Below, one piece after another: positions 26,325 to 35,322 of a stretch of 64,000 nt of DNA. Both the position numbers and the translations under genes were made by a program. The notes under the pieces were generated by a model. It was not told the origin of the DNA and ran no database searches. It saw nothing but the letters and a program-made list of their open reading frames with translations. This stretch comes from Streptomyces sp. SDr-06 (GTDB lineage Bacteria > Actinomycetota > Actinomycetes > Streptomycetales > Streptomycetaceae). Positions within the stretch are counted from its first letter, which is position 1, and each line of letters begins with the position of its first letter. The stretch is taken from positions 1-64,000 of the forward strand of contig NZ_QOLA01000006.1 of assembly GCF_003324565.1 (NCBI RefSeq), read 5' to 3'.

Positions 26325-27512
26325 TCAGCCGGGCATACAGCTCGTTTCCTGGCGACCGCGCCAGTCGAGGCAGACGACCATGGCGTCGTCGTCGGCGTCG
26401 ATGGGGCCGCGGTGCCCGGCGAGTTCCTGCAGCACCGCACGCGGGACCTGTGAGGCGGGCAGCAGACGGGTGCTGGTCAGGGCGCGCGTCAGAGCTTTCT
26501 CGCTGTACCGCTCGCCGGCAGGGGAAGCAACGTCGTAGACGCCGTCACTGACGAAGACGAGACGGTCCCCGGGCTCAACACGAAATGGCTCGGCCCTGTA
26601 GGGCGTGTCCTCGAACATTCCGAGCGGGAGTTGCGCCTCGAGGTTGATCTGTTCGACGCGGCCTTGCCTGAGGCGCCACATCTTCGGGGAACCCGCATCG
26701 ACGATCTCCGTGGCGCCGGTGTCCAGATCGAAGCGCAGGAGCAGGGTGGAGAGGTGGGCGTGCCCTTGGTAGTGGCCGTAGACGGCCTGGTCGGCCAGGC
26801 ATGCCTGATCGGCCAGCGACAGTCCCGCCCGGCGGGCGTTTCTCAGTGCGTTGACGGCGAGGTTGGTCAGGAGAGCCGCTTCGATCCCCTCGCCCATGCC
26901 GTTGGTGACCACCAGGGTGAGACTGTCCGCGGAGGTCGACCAGTCGAAGTTGTCGCCGTGGATCGCGTAGGCGGGCTCGAGCTGGGCTCCGATGTCGTAC
27001 TCCGGGCGGGAGCAGGACCGGCCCGGCAGCAGCTGCCACTGCATTTCGGCGGCCAGCGTCAGGCGGTTGGCCCGTCGGGCCTGAAGGTAGATGTCGGTGT
27101 CACGCTCGCTGACGACGATCTCGTGCCCGAGGACGCCCGCGATGTCCCAGAGCTCCTGCTCTGTCTCCGCGTTGTAGTTCTCCTGCGCCAGGGTGACGCT
27201 GAGAACACCGATGCGGTCTCCGCGGACGCTGATGGGCAGATGACTGAGCAGTCGGCCCGTCCGGTTGTCCTTCTCGACGTAGGGCTGCTGGGCGCCGAAG
27301 GCGCGGCCCGGCGAACTGTGGTGGACAGGAATGGGTTCGACAGTGTAAGGGAGCTCGCTGACAGGTTGCAGTATGGTCATCGCATAGTCGGCCATGAGCA
27401 GGTCAACGGAGATGGCCGCGTAGTGCGCCGCGAGAGCGTCCTGCACAGCTTCAAGCAGAGCGTGCGGGGCGGCTTTGCGCAGTGCGCGCTCCGCGGCCGT
27501 GAATCTGTCCAC
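26325..27512 (-). CDS. GAF-like/SpoIIE-type protein phosphatase (divergent metal site)
   Basis: 395 residues. A GAF-like sensor region (about 20-135) is joined to a PPM/SpoIIE phosphatase (about 150-385). Metal-site motifs: GDNFD (Asp187) is present, the DxxGHG motif is TNGMGEG with Asn204 replacing the Asp, SDGV (Asp323) is present and DDD (374-376) is present. Loss of one metal-binding Asp may lower activity. Family role: dephosphorylate STAS antagonists to release sigma factors. GTG 27512 has AGGTGG about 10 bases before. It is divergent from a broken MarR gene only 55 bases away. A full-length paralogue is at 33120-34319. Confidence 0.88.
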   Translation of the reverse strand: MDRFTAAERALRKAAPHALLEAVQDALAAHYAAISVDLLMADYAMTILQPVSELPYTVEPIPVHHSSPGRAFGAQQPYVEKDNRTGRLLSHLPISVRGDRIGVLSVTLAQENYNAETEQELWDIAGVLGHEIVVSERDTDIYLQARRANRLTLAAEMQWQLLPGRSCSRPEYDIGAQLEPAYAIHGDNFDWSTSADSLTLVVTNGMGEGIEAALLTNLAVNALRNARRAGLSLADQACLADQAVYGHYQGHAHLSTLLLRFDLDTGATEIVDAGSPKMWRLRQGRVEQINLEAQLPLGMFEDTPYRAEPFRVEPGDRLVFVSDGVYDVASPAGERYSEKALTRALTSTRLLPASQVPRAVLQELAGHRGPIDADDDAMVVCLDWRGRQETSCMPG

Positions 27513-27567
27513 CGGTCAATTACCACCTATTCAGGAAGAAGCAACGAAGAAGGAACGGGAGGGCATT

Positions 27568-28117
27568 ATGTCCCGGCAACCGCCGCTGCGGCTCAGAGCT
27601 GTATCCGCGGGAACCGGCGGCAGCGACGACTCTGCGGCTGATGGCCGGGGGGGCCGCCGCGGTCGCAGCTCGCGAGGCCATAGAGGTGCTGGAAGTGCTG
27701 TGGAGTCACGGGCGGGACTTGGCAGCCATCGCGCCGGTCTCGGCTTCGCAGCTGAGAGTCTTGTACATCCTCGCGGGTGACGACGGAATCAACCTGCGGA
27801 CCCTCGGAGACGAACTGGGCTCCGCCCCTTCGGCGGTGAGCCGCATGTGCGACCGGCTTCACGCTCTCGGCTTCATTCAGCGGACCCCGAGCACTGCGAG
27901 CCGACGCGAGGTGGAGCTGCGGCTGTCGGACAAGGGCGTTGCTTAACTCAGTGATCTGAGGGCGCGCCGCGAAGCCGCGTTGACTGAGGTCGTATCGAGC
28001 ATGACGCCACGGGAGCGGGGAACCTTTGCGCAGGGACCGGCCTGCTTCCGCTCAGCCATGCTTCGGGAAGCGGGGGACGACGACTCCCCGCACGGCGACG
28101 CCTTGGGCACAGCTTGA
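27568..28117 (+). pseudogene. Broken MarR-family regulator gene
   Basis: ATG 27568 has an excellent GGGAGGG site, but its frame runs out of register at a run of seven G (27647-27653). Dropping one G joins it to the MarR frame with SQLRVLYILAG, the recognition region SAPSAVSRMCDRLHALGF and the wing STASRREVELRLSDKG. That frame then meets TAA at 27944 and continues in register as LSDLRARREAALTEVV and MTPRERGTFAQG to a TGA at 28115. The post-stop part aligns with the ends of the intact paralogues at 34460-34942 and 36207-36740. So the gene carries a frameshift and a nonsense codon. An ATG at 27641 inside the G-run region could still give a truncated 101-residue winged helix. Confidence 0.75.
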
Positions 28118-29002
28118 CGCCGACTATCGGCCGAAGCACCCATGGGTTCACAGCCCTCAGTACTCCATCACGGCTTGATGCACACATCGAGCCATGGGCC
28201 GGGTCCAGATGGGAACCTTCTGGCACCGTCGCCCATAGAGACGTGTTTCTTCGTGACACCACTTCCTTGACTCCTTTTCCCGCACTCGGGGCCAGCGCTC
28301 TCCCGACACCTCGGCCCGGGTCACGGGCTGAGAGGCGCCATCAGTGGGGCTCGTACCCCGATGCGGGATCGCTTATCAGGAGCTCTCAGTTGAGGTGACT
28401 CACAGCCACCTTGATCCCGCCCGCGATCGCTGCACTGGTGCCCGCCGGGTGGGAACGTCGGCTGGCGAGAAGAGGGTTCGAACGTTCGCCCACCGTGTCG
28501 CCCACGGCGGTTACCGAACCTGCCGGGCGTGCGCGGCCGCCATGCACCAGGCCTCCACCTACGCCGCGCAGAGGTCGGCCACGACGAGCCCGTGCAGCGG
28601 AGCCCCTGAGCCCGCGGCCGCAGGAGCGGTCCACCTCCGGGTAGGTCAGCGTGAGATGTGGCGGAATCTGGGATGTTTCAAGGAAGTTCTGCTCGCTTTG
28701 GCCTATGACCGTCGCCATGGGGCACCCGCAAGGGCTCCGGTAGCGGCGACACCGCGTGGCGCGATCTCGGCGAGTCACGCAAGCTCCCACCAAGTGCGCA
28801 ACAGGCCGGGCCCGTCCAGCCAGACAGGCCCTCCCCGACCGGCCTGGCAGGGCGGCCTTGTCCGGGACGCATGGGGGTCGCGGACGGGGTGTGGCACCGG
28901 GACGGGGGCAGGGGTTCCATGGCGGCCGCACGCGTGCGTATATTTGCCATACGACAACAGTTTCACGTTTAGGGTGTCGCTGGTGGAGGCCCGGAAGATG
29001 CG
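28118..29002. other. Long intergenic region before the stressosome operon
   Basis: No gene I can support on either strand; open frames are compositional. The part next to rsbR (28935-28985) is AT-richer and is the likely promoter region. I see no clear sigma-B-type pair with correct spacing there. Confidence 0.45.
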
Positions 29003-29056
29003 ATGACCGCCCTGCCTCTACCGCACGCACTGACAGTACCGACGAAGGGGATCTGA
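29003..29056 (+). CDS. Possible 17-residue leader peptide before rsbR
   Basis: ATG 29003 has GGAAGA 5 bases upstream. The frame is 17 codons and its TGA is directly followed by the rsbR GTG, whose own AAGGGG lies inside it. Such an arrangement could couple rsbR translation to the leader. It is too short to judge by coding statistics. Confidence 0.25.
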   Translation: MTALPLPHALTVPTKGI

Positions 29057-29929
29057 GTGAGCAGCAGCGAGGCCGTGGTCCGGCAGCGCCTGGCGAAGGT
29101 GTTGCAGGAGAGTGCTGATGCGGTGGCCGACCGATGGGTCGCGCTGCAGCTGGCGCAGGCCGAGCTGAGAGAAGGGGTCAGTGAGCGCGAGCTGCGGGAA
29201 GAAGCCGATGCTTTGGTATCCGCCCTGGGCGGCGGTCTGGAGAGCGAACTGCCCGCCAGTCAGGTGGTGAACGCTCACCAAGAGCTGCGTCAGGCTGTTA
29301 TCGACCTCTCACTGCGTCGGGCTCGGGGCGGCGCCACGCCTACGGCGACGTCGCTGGCGGTCCTCGTCCTGAAAGAGGCGGTGCTGGAGGCGGTTCAGGC
29401 GACCACGGAGGACGGAGCTGAGCTGTTCTCAGCCGCCCTGCTGGTCAGCCGGCTGCTGGACGCGGCGGGAGCCCTGTCGTTCGAAACGTATGTCGAGGGC
29501 CGCGAAGAGATCATCCGGCGACAGAGCCGCCAGCTGCTCGAACTGTCGACACCCGTGGTGCGGCTGTGGCGTCACGTCCTCGCGGTTCCCTTGATCGGCA
29601 CGCTCGACACCGCCCGTACGCAGGTGGTGATGGAGAACTTGTTGCAGGCGATCCAGGAACATGAGGCACAGGTCGCCATCATCGACATCACGGGTGTGCC
29701 CACGGTCGACACGGCGGTGGCCCAGCACTTGATGCAGACCGTCAACGCCGTGCGCCTCATGGGGGCTGACTGCGTCATCAGCGGTATCCGTCCGCCGATC
29801 GCACAGACCATCGCCCAGTTGGGCATCGACCTGTCGAAGATCCTCACGCGCGCCAGTCTGGCCGATGCCCTGTCCGAGGCCATCAAATTGACCGAAGACG
29901 TGGTCGTTGAGCCGCAGGCGCTGCGGTGA
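29057..29929 (+). CDS. rsbR: RsbR-type stressosome scaffold/sensor
   Basis: 290 residues. A helical N-terminal sensor domain (about 1-150, globin-like RsbRD_N type, with RLLDAAGALSFETYVEGREE at the linker helix) precedes a STAS domain (about 165-280) with IIDITGVPTVDT. Thr165 (LSTPV) and Thr219 (VDT) lie near where RsbR proteins are phosphorylated by RsbT; that mapping is inferred. RsbR and RsbS form the stressosome that holds RsbT until stress. GTG start with AAGGGG upstream. The stop overlaps rsbS by GTGA. Confidence 0.9.
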   Translation: MSSSEAVVRQRLAKVLQESADAVADRWVALQLAQAELREGVSERELREEADALVSALGGGLESELPASQVVNAHQELRQAVIDLSLRRARGGATPTATSLAVLVLKEAVLEAVQATTEDGAELFSAALLVSRLLDAAGALSFETYVEGREEIIRRQSRQLLELSTPVVRLWRHVLAVPLIGTLDTARTQVVMENLLQAIQEHEAQVAIIDITGVPTVDTAVAQHLMQTVNAVRLMGADCVISGIRPPIAQTIAQLGIDLSKILTRASLADALSEAIKLTEDVVVEPQALR

Positions 29930-30336
29930 GGGAGCAGCCAAGCGGCGGGGTTCCGATTCTTCGTCTGGGCGACGTCCTGATCACCGGGCTCCTCAATGAG
30001 CTGGACGACAAGACCGCCCTGGCGTTCACCGACGAGCTGACCGAGCGCATCGCGTCCGATCAGGCCCGCGGGGTTCTGATCGATATCTCACGTCTGGAGA
30101 TGGTCGACTCCTTCGTCGCGCGCATGCTGATGGAGATGACAGCCATGTCGCGGCTGCTGGGAGCACGGGTCATCGTCGCGGGCATGCGGCCTGCGGTGGC
30201 CATCACTCTGGTCGAACTGGGCCTGGAGCTCGAAGGTGTCGAGACCGCCCTCAATGCGGAACAAGGCATGGCGGTACTCGGATGGCATCAGGGCTCGCGG
30301 CCCCCGGGAGGGGGGCGACATGACCCAACTCGCTAA
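29926..30336 (+). CDS. rsbS: RsbS-type stressosome STAS protein
   Basis: 136 residues, one STAS domain. VPILRLGDVLITGL and IDISRLEMVDSFVARM are typical of RsbS, with Ser62 at the RsbT phosphorylation position. With RsbR it forms the stressosome core. It starts at a GTG overlapping the rsbR stop, and its tail overlaps rsbT by 17 bases. The last 20 residues (Gly/Pro/Arg-rich) are beyond the domain. Confidence 0.92.
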   Translation: MREQPSGGVPILRLGDVLITGLLNELDDKTALAFTDELTERIASDQARGVLIDISRLEMVDSFVARMLMEMTAMSRLLGARVIVAGMRPAVAITLVELGLELEGVETALNAEQGMAVLGWHQGSRPPGGGRHDPTR

Positions 30337-30778
30337 CCGCCACACGGCCGCGCCCCCCGCAGGCGATGAGCCGCTGACCGAGCAACTGACCCTGCGCACG
30401 GACGAGGATCTCCTGACGGCTCGCCACGCTGTGCGAGCGGCCACGGTGAAGGCCGGCTTCGGCATCATCGACCAGACTCGGGTGGTGACCGCCGCCAGCG
30501 AACTGGCACGCAACGCCTACGTTCACGGCGGGGGCGGAACCCTCACCATCGACTACCCGCGCCGCGGCACCAGGACGGGACTGCGGCTGACCATAAGCGA
30601 CCGCGGACCCGGCATCCCTGATGTGGAGGCCGCACTGGCCGACGGGTTCACCACCGGCGCCGGCCTGGGGCACGGACTCGGCGGAGCGCGCCGGCTCATG
30701 GACGACTTCGAGGTACACACCACGGTCGGAGAAGGCACGACCGTGATCGCCACTCGGTGGACCGGGCCGTGCCGCTGA
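30320..30778 (+). CDS. rsbT: RsbT-type serine/threonine kinase
   Basis: 152 residues, Bergerat-fold kinase: N-box ASELARNAYVHGGGG, G1 box SDRGPGIPD and G2 box GLGHGLGGARRL, the latter characteristic of RsbT. It phosphorylates RsbR and RsbS on stress, leaves the stressosome and activates an RsbU-type phosphatase. ATG 30320 with GGGAGGGGGG lies inside rsbS. The end overlaps the next gene by about 22 bases, so the whole set is one translationally coupled operon. Confidence 0.93.
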   Translation: MTQLANRHTAAPPAGDEPLTEQLTLRTDEDLLTARHAVRAATVKAGFGIIDQTRVVTAASELARNAYVHGGGGTLTIDYPRRGTRTGLRLTISDRGPGIPDVEAALADGFTTGAGLGHGLGGARRLMDDFEVHTTVGEGTTVIATRWTGPCR

Positions 30779-31782
30779 ACGCCCTGACAACAGCGCATGT
30801 ACGCATCGACCACTACAGCGCTGTCCATCTCGCCGCTGAGGCCGCCCGATCGCTCGGCAAGCGCTGCGGCCTGCCGGGCGCGCTGCCCGACCAGGCGGCT
30901 GTGGTGGCCTCGGAGCTGGCAAGCAACATCAACAAGCACGCGACCAACGGCGCCCTGTATCTTCAGCCGCTCCCCCTGGGAGGCGGCCTGGAGATCCTGG
31001 CGGCCGACCGCGGGCCCGGAATGCCGGAACTGGAGCGCTGCCTGAGAGACGGCTACACCACCGTCGGCACCCTCGGTGCCGGTCTGGGAGCCGTCAGCCG
31101 CATCGCCACGAACTTCACCGTCCGCACCGAAGTCGGCACCGGCACCCTGGCATGCGCCCGCATCACCCTGCCCGACCAGCCGGACCAGGCGTACCAGAAC
31201 GCTGCTCTGGTATGCCTGTCCGCCGACCGCGAGCATCACTGCGGGGACGCCGGGACCATCGTCCCCACCGGCGACGCACACACCGCCATCGTCATCGACG
31301 GGCTGGGGCACGGCGCCGAGGCGGCTGAAGCCGCCCAGATCGCGCTGCGGTCCTTTCACAGCGCCGCCGAGCGGCCGTTGCCCGACATCCTCGCCGCCCT
31401 GCACCGCGCGCTGCGCCACACGCGGGGTGCGGCCGTGGCGATGCTGCGCCTCTACGATGCGGAACGGGCCGAATACTGCGGGGTCGGCAACGTGCGAGCC
31501 GTGGCGTTGTCCCCCGACGGCATCCACCACCGTCTGACCGGTCAGCCCGGCGTCGTGGGGTGGCGCATGCCCACCCCCCGGACACATCCCATCCCCCTTC
31601 CAGCGGGAAGCACCGCCGTCCTGCACACCGACGGCGTCGATGCCCGATGGACGCTCGACGCCTCGCTGTTCATGCTGCGCCTCCCCCCGCCGCTGCTCAT
31701 CGCCTCGATGACCCACCATTACCGCTGCACCCGTGACGACGCGACGGCCCTCGCGTTCAGGCCCCCCAAGAGGCATCCATGA
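30757..31782 (+). CDS. HATPase fused to RsbX-like SpoIIE phosphatase
   Basis: 341 residues. Residues 10-140 are a second RsbT/RsbW-like ATPase (ASELASNINKHA, DRGPGMPE, LGAGLGAVSR). Residues 150-335 are a PPM phosphatase of the RsbX size (DGLGHG, HTDGVDARW, RDDATALAF). In Bacillus RsbX resets the stressosome by dephosphorylating RsbR and RsbS; a fused ATPase would put kinase and phosphatase in one chain. The GTG start (30757, or 30769) overlaps rsbT; the stop overlaps the next gene as ATGA. Confidence 0.88.
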   Translation: MDRAVPLNALTTAHVRIDHYSAVHLAAEAARSLGKRCGLPGALPDQAAVVASELASNINKHATNGALYLQPLPLGGGLEILAADRGPGMPELERCLRDGYTTVGTLGAGLGAVSRIATNFTVRTEVGTGTLACARITLPDQPDQAYQNAALVCLSADREHHCGDAGTIVPTGDAHTAIVIDGLGHGAEAAEAAQIALRSFHSAAERPLPDILAALHRALRHTRGAAVAMLRLYDAERAEYCGVGNVRAVALSPDGIHHRLTGQPGVVGWRMPTPRTHPIPLPAGSTAVLHTDGVDARWTLDASLFMLRLPPPLLIASMTHHYRCTRDDATALAFRPPKRHP

Positions 31783-33026
31783 ACGGCACCTTCGACGCAC
31801 TGCCCTCCCTGCGCAGGGCAGTGCGCCACGTGGCCCACCAGTACGAACTGCCCCCAGAACTCCGCGCCCGTTTGGTCCTGTCCGTGACGGACCTGGCGGC
31901 ACGCCAGTTCACCGCAGATCGCCCGGTCACCCTCGCCGTCGACGTCGCGACAGACCCGGCCGATGGCGCTTCCGTCATGGAGGTCACCCTGAGCGCGCAC
32001 AAGGCCTGGGGCTCCCTCGACGGCACCCAGCTGCCCCTGCCCGCAGCTCCCATGACGTCCGCCACCTCGGTCGCCTGGCACATCCCCCTGCCCCACGACA
32101 CCCCTGCCCTCCACCACGTCAGCCCGCGTCCGGCCCGCGAGCTGCCGAGCGAGGCGGACGCCGTGGACCAGGAGCTGCGCGCCACCCTCGCCCACGCCGA
32201 CACCCTGGTGGCCGAGCACCGCCGGATCAAACACGAGCTGGCCGAGACCAACGGCGGCGTCCTCGCCCTGTACGTACAGCTCGAAGAGCGCGACGAGCAG
32301 CTGCGCCAGGCGCACGGCGCGATGCTCCAGGAACTCGAAGCCGCGCTGCGACCGCCTCCCTTGGAGGTCAAAGGCCTGGAACTCGGCGTCCACTACGCGC
32401 CCGCCGACCCGCACGCCCCCACCGGCGGCGATCTCTACGACTGGTTCCTCCTGCCCGACGGCACCCTCCACATCACCGTCGTCGATGCCCTGGGCCACGG
32501 TGTGCGCAGCACGCGAGCCGCCCTGGACGTCACCCACTGCGTCCGCACCCTCGCCCTGGAGGGGCATCCCCTCCGAGCCATCCTCGCGCGCGCACACGAA
32601 CTGCTCATGCCGCTGAACCCGGGATTGATGGCGACCGTCCTGTTGGCCCGTCTCGACCCCGCCACCGGCGCGCTGCAGCTGGCCAACGGCAGCCACCCGC
32701 CCGCGCTCATGCTGCGGGCAGACGGCACCGCGGACTACCTCGAAACCTCCGGCCGGGGGCTCGGCTACCCGGTGCCCGGCAGTGACGCGGTCCTGAACAC
32801 GCAACTCGGGCCGGGCGACCTCCTCATCCTCTACACCGACGGGCTCACCGAGAGCCGCAGAAACCCCCTGGAGGGCGAGGCCCGGCTCATTCAAGCGGCA
32901 CGGCGGCACGCCGCGAAACCGGTGGCCGACATCCCCGCGGCGATCGCCGACGACATGCACACCATCGTCCTGCATCCCGACGACACCCTCGCACTCGCCC
33001 TCCGTGCCGCCCCGAACGTCGGCTAG
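31779..33026 (+). CDS. RsbU-like PP2C phosphatase
   Basis: 415 residues. The N-terminal 130 residues resemble a degenerate ATPase-type fold. A coiled-coil (about 145-195, with LEERDEQLRQAH) follows, then a SpoIIE phosphatase (about 200-410). Every metal motif is intact: GGDLYDW, VVDALGHG, YTDGLTE and PDDTLAL. RsbU enzymes dephosphorylate RsbV-type STAS proteins once RsbT binds their N-terminus; the coiled-coil could carry that signal. It is coupled to the preceding gene by ATGA, completing an rsbR-S-T-X-U-like operon. Confidence 0.9.
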   Translation: MNGTFDALPSLRRAVRHVAHQYELPPELRARLVLSVTDLAARQFTADRPVTLAVDVATDPADGASVMEVTLSAHKAWGSLDGTQLPLPAAPMTSATSVAWHIPLPHDTPALHHVSPRPARELPSEADAVDQELRATLAHADTLVAEHRRIKHELAETNGGVLALYVQLEERDEQLRQAHGAMLQELEAALRPPPLEVKGLELGVHYAPADPHAPTGGDLYDWFLLPDGTLHITVVDALGHGVRSTRAALDVTHCVRTLALEGHPLRAILARAHELLMPLNPGLMATVLLARLDPATGALQLANGSHPPALMLRADGTADYLETSGRGLGYPVPGSDAVLNTQLGPGDLLILYTDGLTESRRNPLEGEARLIQAARRHAAKPVADIPAAIADDMHTIVLHPDDTLALALRAAPNVG

Positions 33027-33119
33027 CGCAGCCGCCACCGCGGCGGAAAGAGGACGATGGGACAGCGACCGATGCAGCACGGGGCCCGGCCCAATTCCCC
33101 CCTGCGAGAGAAGAAGATC

Positions 33120-34319
33120 ATGAACAGGCACACGGCAGGCTGGCTGGGTATCGCGCAGAGCACCCTGCGATCAGCCTCTCCCACGGCGCTGCTGTCCACC
33201 GCCCGCACCCTGCTGGCCGATCGGATGCAGGCCCGCCAGGTCACCCTCCATCTCGCCGACTACAGCCTGAGCGTCCTGCAACCGGTGACCATCCCGCCCC
33301 ACACCGCAGAGGCCGTAGCCATCCGCGACGGCAGCGCCGCCGGACGCGCCTTCACCGCCGAGGCGCCCCTCGTCGAAGTCACCGACGAGCCAGGCATGGT
33401 AGCGGTGCACCTGCCGATCACCGTGCGAGGAGACCGGCTGGGCATCTTGTCCGTCCACCTGCCCGAGACCGCCGTCAAGGGCGCGGCCGGCGTCCTGGAC
33501 CTGGCCGCCTTCGCGACCGCTCTGGGACACGAATTGCTCGTCGCGGACCGCGCTACCGACCTCTACCTGCGAACACGAAGGCGCAGACGCCTCACCCTCG
33601 CTGCGGAAATGCAGTGGCAGCTTCTGCCCGGCCGAGGCTTCCGCCGCGACGAGTTCATCCTGGGCGCCCACCTCGAACCGGCCTACGCGGTAGGCGGCGA
33701 CAACTTCGACTGGACGGTCGACGACGAGTCGCTCACCCTCACCGTCACCGACGGCCAAGGCCACGGCATCGCGGCAGCCCTGCTGACCAACCTCACCGTC
33801 AACGCCCTGCGCAACGCCCGCCGCGCAGGCATCTGTCTCGAAGACCAGGCCCGGCTTGCCGACCAGGCCGTCTATGGCGAACACGCCGGCCACCGCTACG
33901 CCCCCACGCTCCTGCTGCGCATCGACCTGGCAACCGGTCAAGCCCAGGCGGTCGACGCCGGTTCACCCCAGCTGTTCCGGCTGCGCCACGGCGCGGTCGA
34001 GAAGGTCTCCCTCGAAACACAGCTGCCCCTCGGCGTGTTCGAGGAGACCGAATACCACGCGGAACAGTTCAGCCTTCGCCCCGGCGACCGCCTGGTCATC
34101 GTCAGCAGCGGCGTCCACGCCACGCGCAACCCCGGCCGCGCCTCCTTCGGAGAACGGGCCCTGCGGGAAACCATCGCTGCTGCCCGCAGCGCCTCGACCC
34201 ACGAGACGGCACGCGCCGTCGTCGACGGCCTGATGCAGTACCACGGCGGGGAAGATCTGCCCACCGACGCCGCAGTCGTATGTCTGGACTGGCGAGGGTC
34301 CTCGGCAGCCAGCCCCTGA
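33120..34319 (+). CDS. GAF-like/SpoIIE-type phosphatase, paralogue of 26325-27512
   Basis: 399 residues from ATG 33120 (GAGAGAAGAAG upstream); an in-frame ATG at 33057 is less likely. Same GAF-like plus PPM layout and near-identical core segments (LTLAAEMQWQLLPGR, VNALRNARRAG). Here GGDNFDW (Asp194) and TDGQGHG (Asp211) are intact, but TDG is SSGV (Ser330) and the final DD is TD (382-383). So it has lost different metal residues from its paralogue. It follows the RsbU-like gene after 93 bases and ends at a strong terminator shared with a convergent MarR gene. Confidence 0.88.
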   Translation: MNRHTAGWLGIAQSTLRSASPTALLSTARTLLADRMQARQVTLHLADYSLSVLQPVTIPPHTAEAVAIRDGSAAGRAFTAEAPLVEVTDEPGMVAVHLPITVRGDRLGILSVHLPETAVKGAAGVLDLAAFATALGHELLVADRATDLYLRTRRRRRLTLAAEMQWQLLPGRGFRRDEFILGAHLEPAYAVGGDNFDWTVDDESLTLTVTDGQGHGIAAALLTNLTVNALRNARRAGICLEDQARLADQAVYGEHAGHRYAPTLLLRIDLATGQAQAVDAGSPQLFRLRHGAVEKVSLETQLPLGVFEETEYHAEQFSLRPGDRLVIVSSGVHATRNPGRASFGERALRETIAAARSASTHETARAVVDGLMQYHGGEDLPTDAAVVCLDWRGSSAASP

Positions 34320-34380
34320 GCGGTTCGGCTCTCCGCCTGCGAGACCCTTCCTGCCTGCGGACGGCCATGTTCGGGGACCC

Positions 34381-34402
34381 TGGCCCGCCCCATGGCGGGC
34401 CA
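34381..34402. terminator. Bidirectional hairpin terminator
   Basis: Perfect 9-bp stem TGGCCCGCC/GGCGGGCCA with a CCAT loop between the convergent phosphatase and MarR genes. Confidence 0.75.
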
Positions 34403-34459
34403 CCGCGCCGTCAGCCTGGCCAGGGCCCACGCACATCTCCCCGACCCGCCGGGGGCGCT

Positions 34460-34942
34460 TCAGGGCTCCCGGGCGGAACCGCCCTTCCCCCGGCCGTCCT
34501 TCACGGCAGCGGCGAATGCCCCCAGTCCCGCCAGCAGTGCTTCACGCTGCGCGGCAGGCACCCCCTGGAGAACCCGACGCATGGCCAGGGAGCGCTGCTC
34601 AGAGATGGACGCCCACAGCTCTTGGCCCTGAAGAGTCAGCGACAGCCCCACTTCGCGCCGGTTGGCCGGGGCGCGCTCGCGGCGAAGGAGCCCCGCCGCC
34701 TCCAGCCGGTCACAAAGCCTGCTGGCCGTGGGGGCTGTGGCACCGACCAGATCAGCAAAGCTCGTGAGGTTGAGGCCCGGAGCCTGGGAGACGATCCTCA
34801 GGGCTTCGAGCTGCATGACGGACAGACGGGGCACGACGTTCTGCACTGCCGCGGTCCACGTGGTCACCAAGGCCTCTGCGGCTTCAGCCACCTGCCGGGC
34901 ACAACAATCCAGGGGATCGTCCGAAGATCCCGCGCGGTCCAC
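34460..34942 (-). CDS. MarR-family regulator
   Basis: 160 residues from GTG 34942, chosen because GGGAG lies about 10 bases before it; ATG 34981 gives 173 residues but has no visible binding site. Winged helix: QLEALRIVS, then GATAPTASRLCDRLEAAGLL, with wing ANRREVGLSLTLQG. Same subfamily as the genes at 27568 (broken) and 36207. It sits convergent to the SpoIIE phosphatase, as the broken copy sits beside the other SpoIIE paralogue, which suggests a duplicated module. Confidence 0.88.
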   Translation of the reverse strand: MDRAGSSDDPLDCCARQVAEAAEALVTTWTAAVQNVVPRLSVMQLEALRIVSQAPGLNLTSFADLVGATAPTASRLCDRLEAAGLLRRERAPANRREVGLSLTLQGQELWASISEQRSLAMRRVLQGVPAAQREALLAGLGAFAAAVKDGRGKGGSAREP

Positions 34943-35322
34943 GTGGCCGTCACTCCCGTTAATGCAGATACACGACCCCATCCAGGAGGTGTTCGCTCAC
35001 GTTCACCGCGCCCGAACGGCTACCAGTCATGTGCCCTCGCTGCGGAAAGTATCCCAACCTCGCACTATTTTCTGTGAATAGACCGTGAGGCTCCGGGGGC
35101 CGCCGCCCAGCAACGGATGCTGGAACGCGAGCCACGCAGCGGGGCCGCGGGCGGAACGAGGCTCCCCTTGGCTCTCGTGCCGACGTCCTCGACGGCCCGA
35201 CGGAGTGCGTCGACTCCCACTGTGCCCGGCCGAGGGAATCGTCCAACCCCAAGTGCCAGGGCCCAAGTGTCGGGCACAAGCACTTCTCCGCGGTACGACC
35301 GACATAGTTGGGGTGATCCCAT
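34943..35322. other. Intergenic, divergent promoters of MarR and ATPase genes
   Basis: No gene. An AT-richer patch (ACTATTTTCTG) lies at about 35064-35074. Promoters are expected but not resolvable by eye. Confidence 0.4.

Noticed and set aside
28450..28490. GGTTCGAAC resembling a tRNA T-loop
   Set aside because: No matching acceptor, D or anticodon stems could be drawn around it.
28959..28977. GTTT followed by GGGTGT as a sigma-B-type promoter before rsbR
   Set aside because: Spacing is far shorter than the 14-16 bases required.
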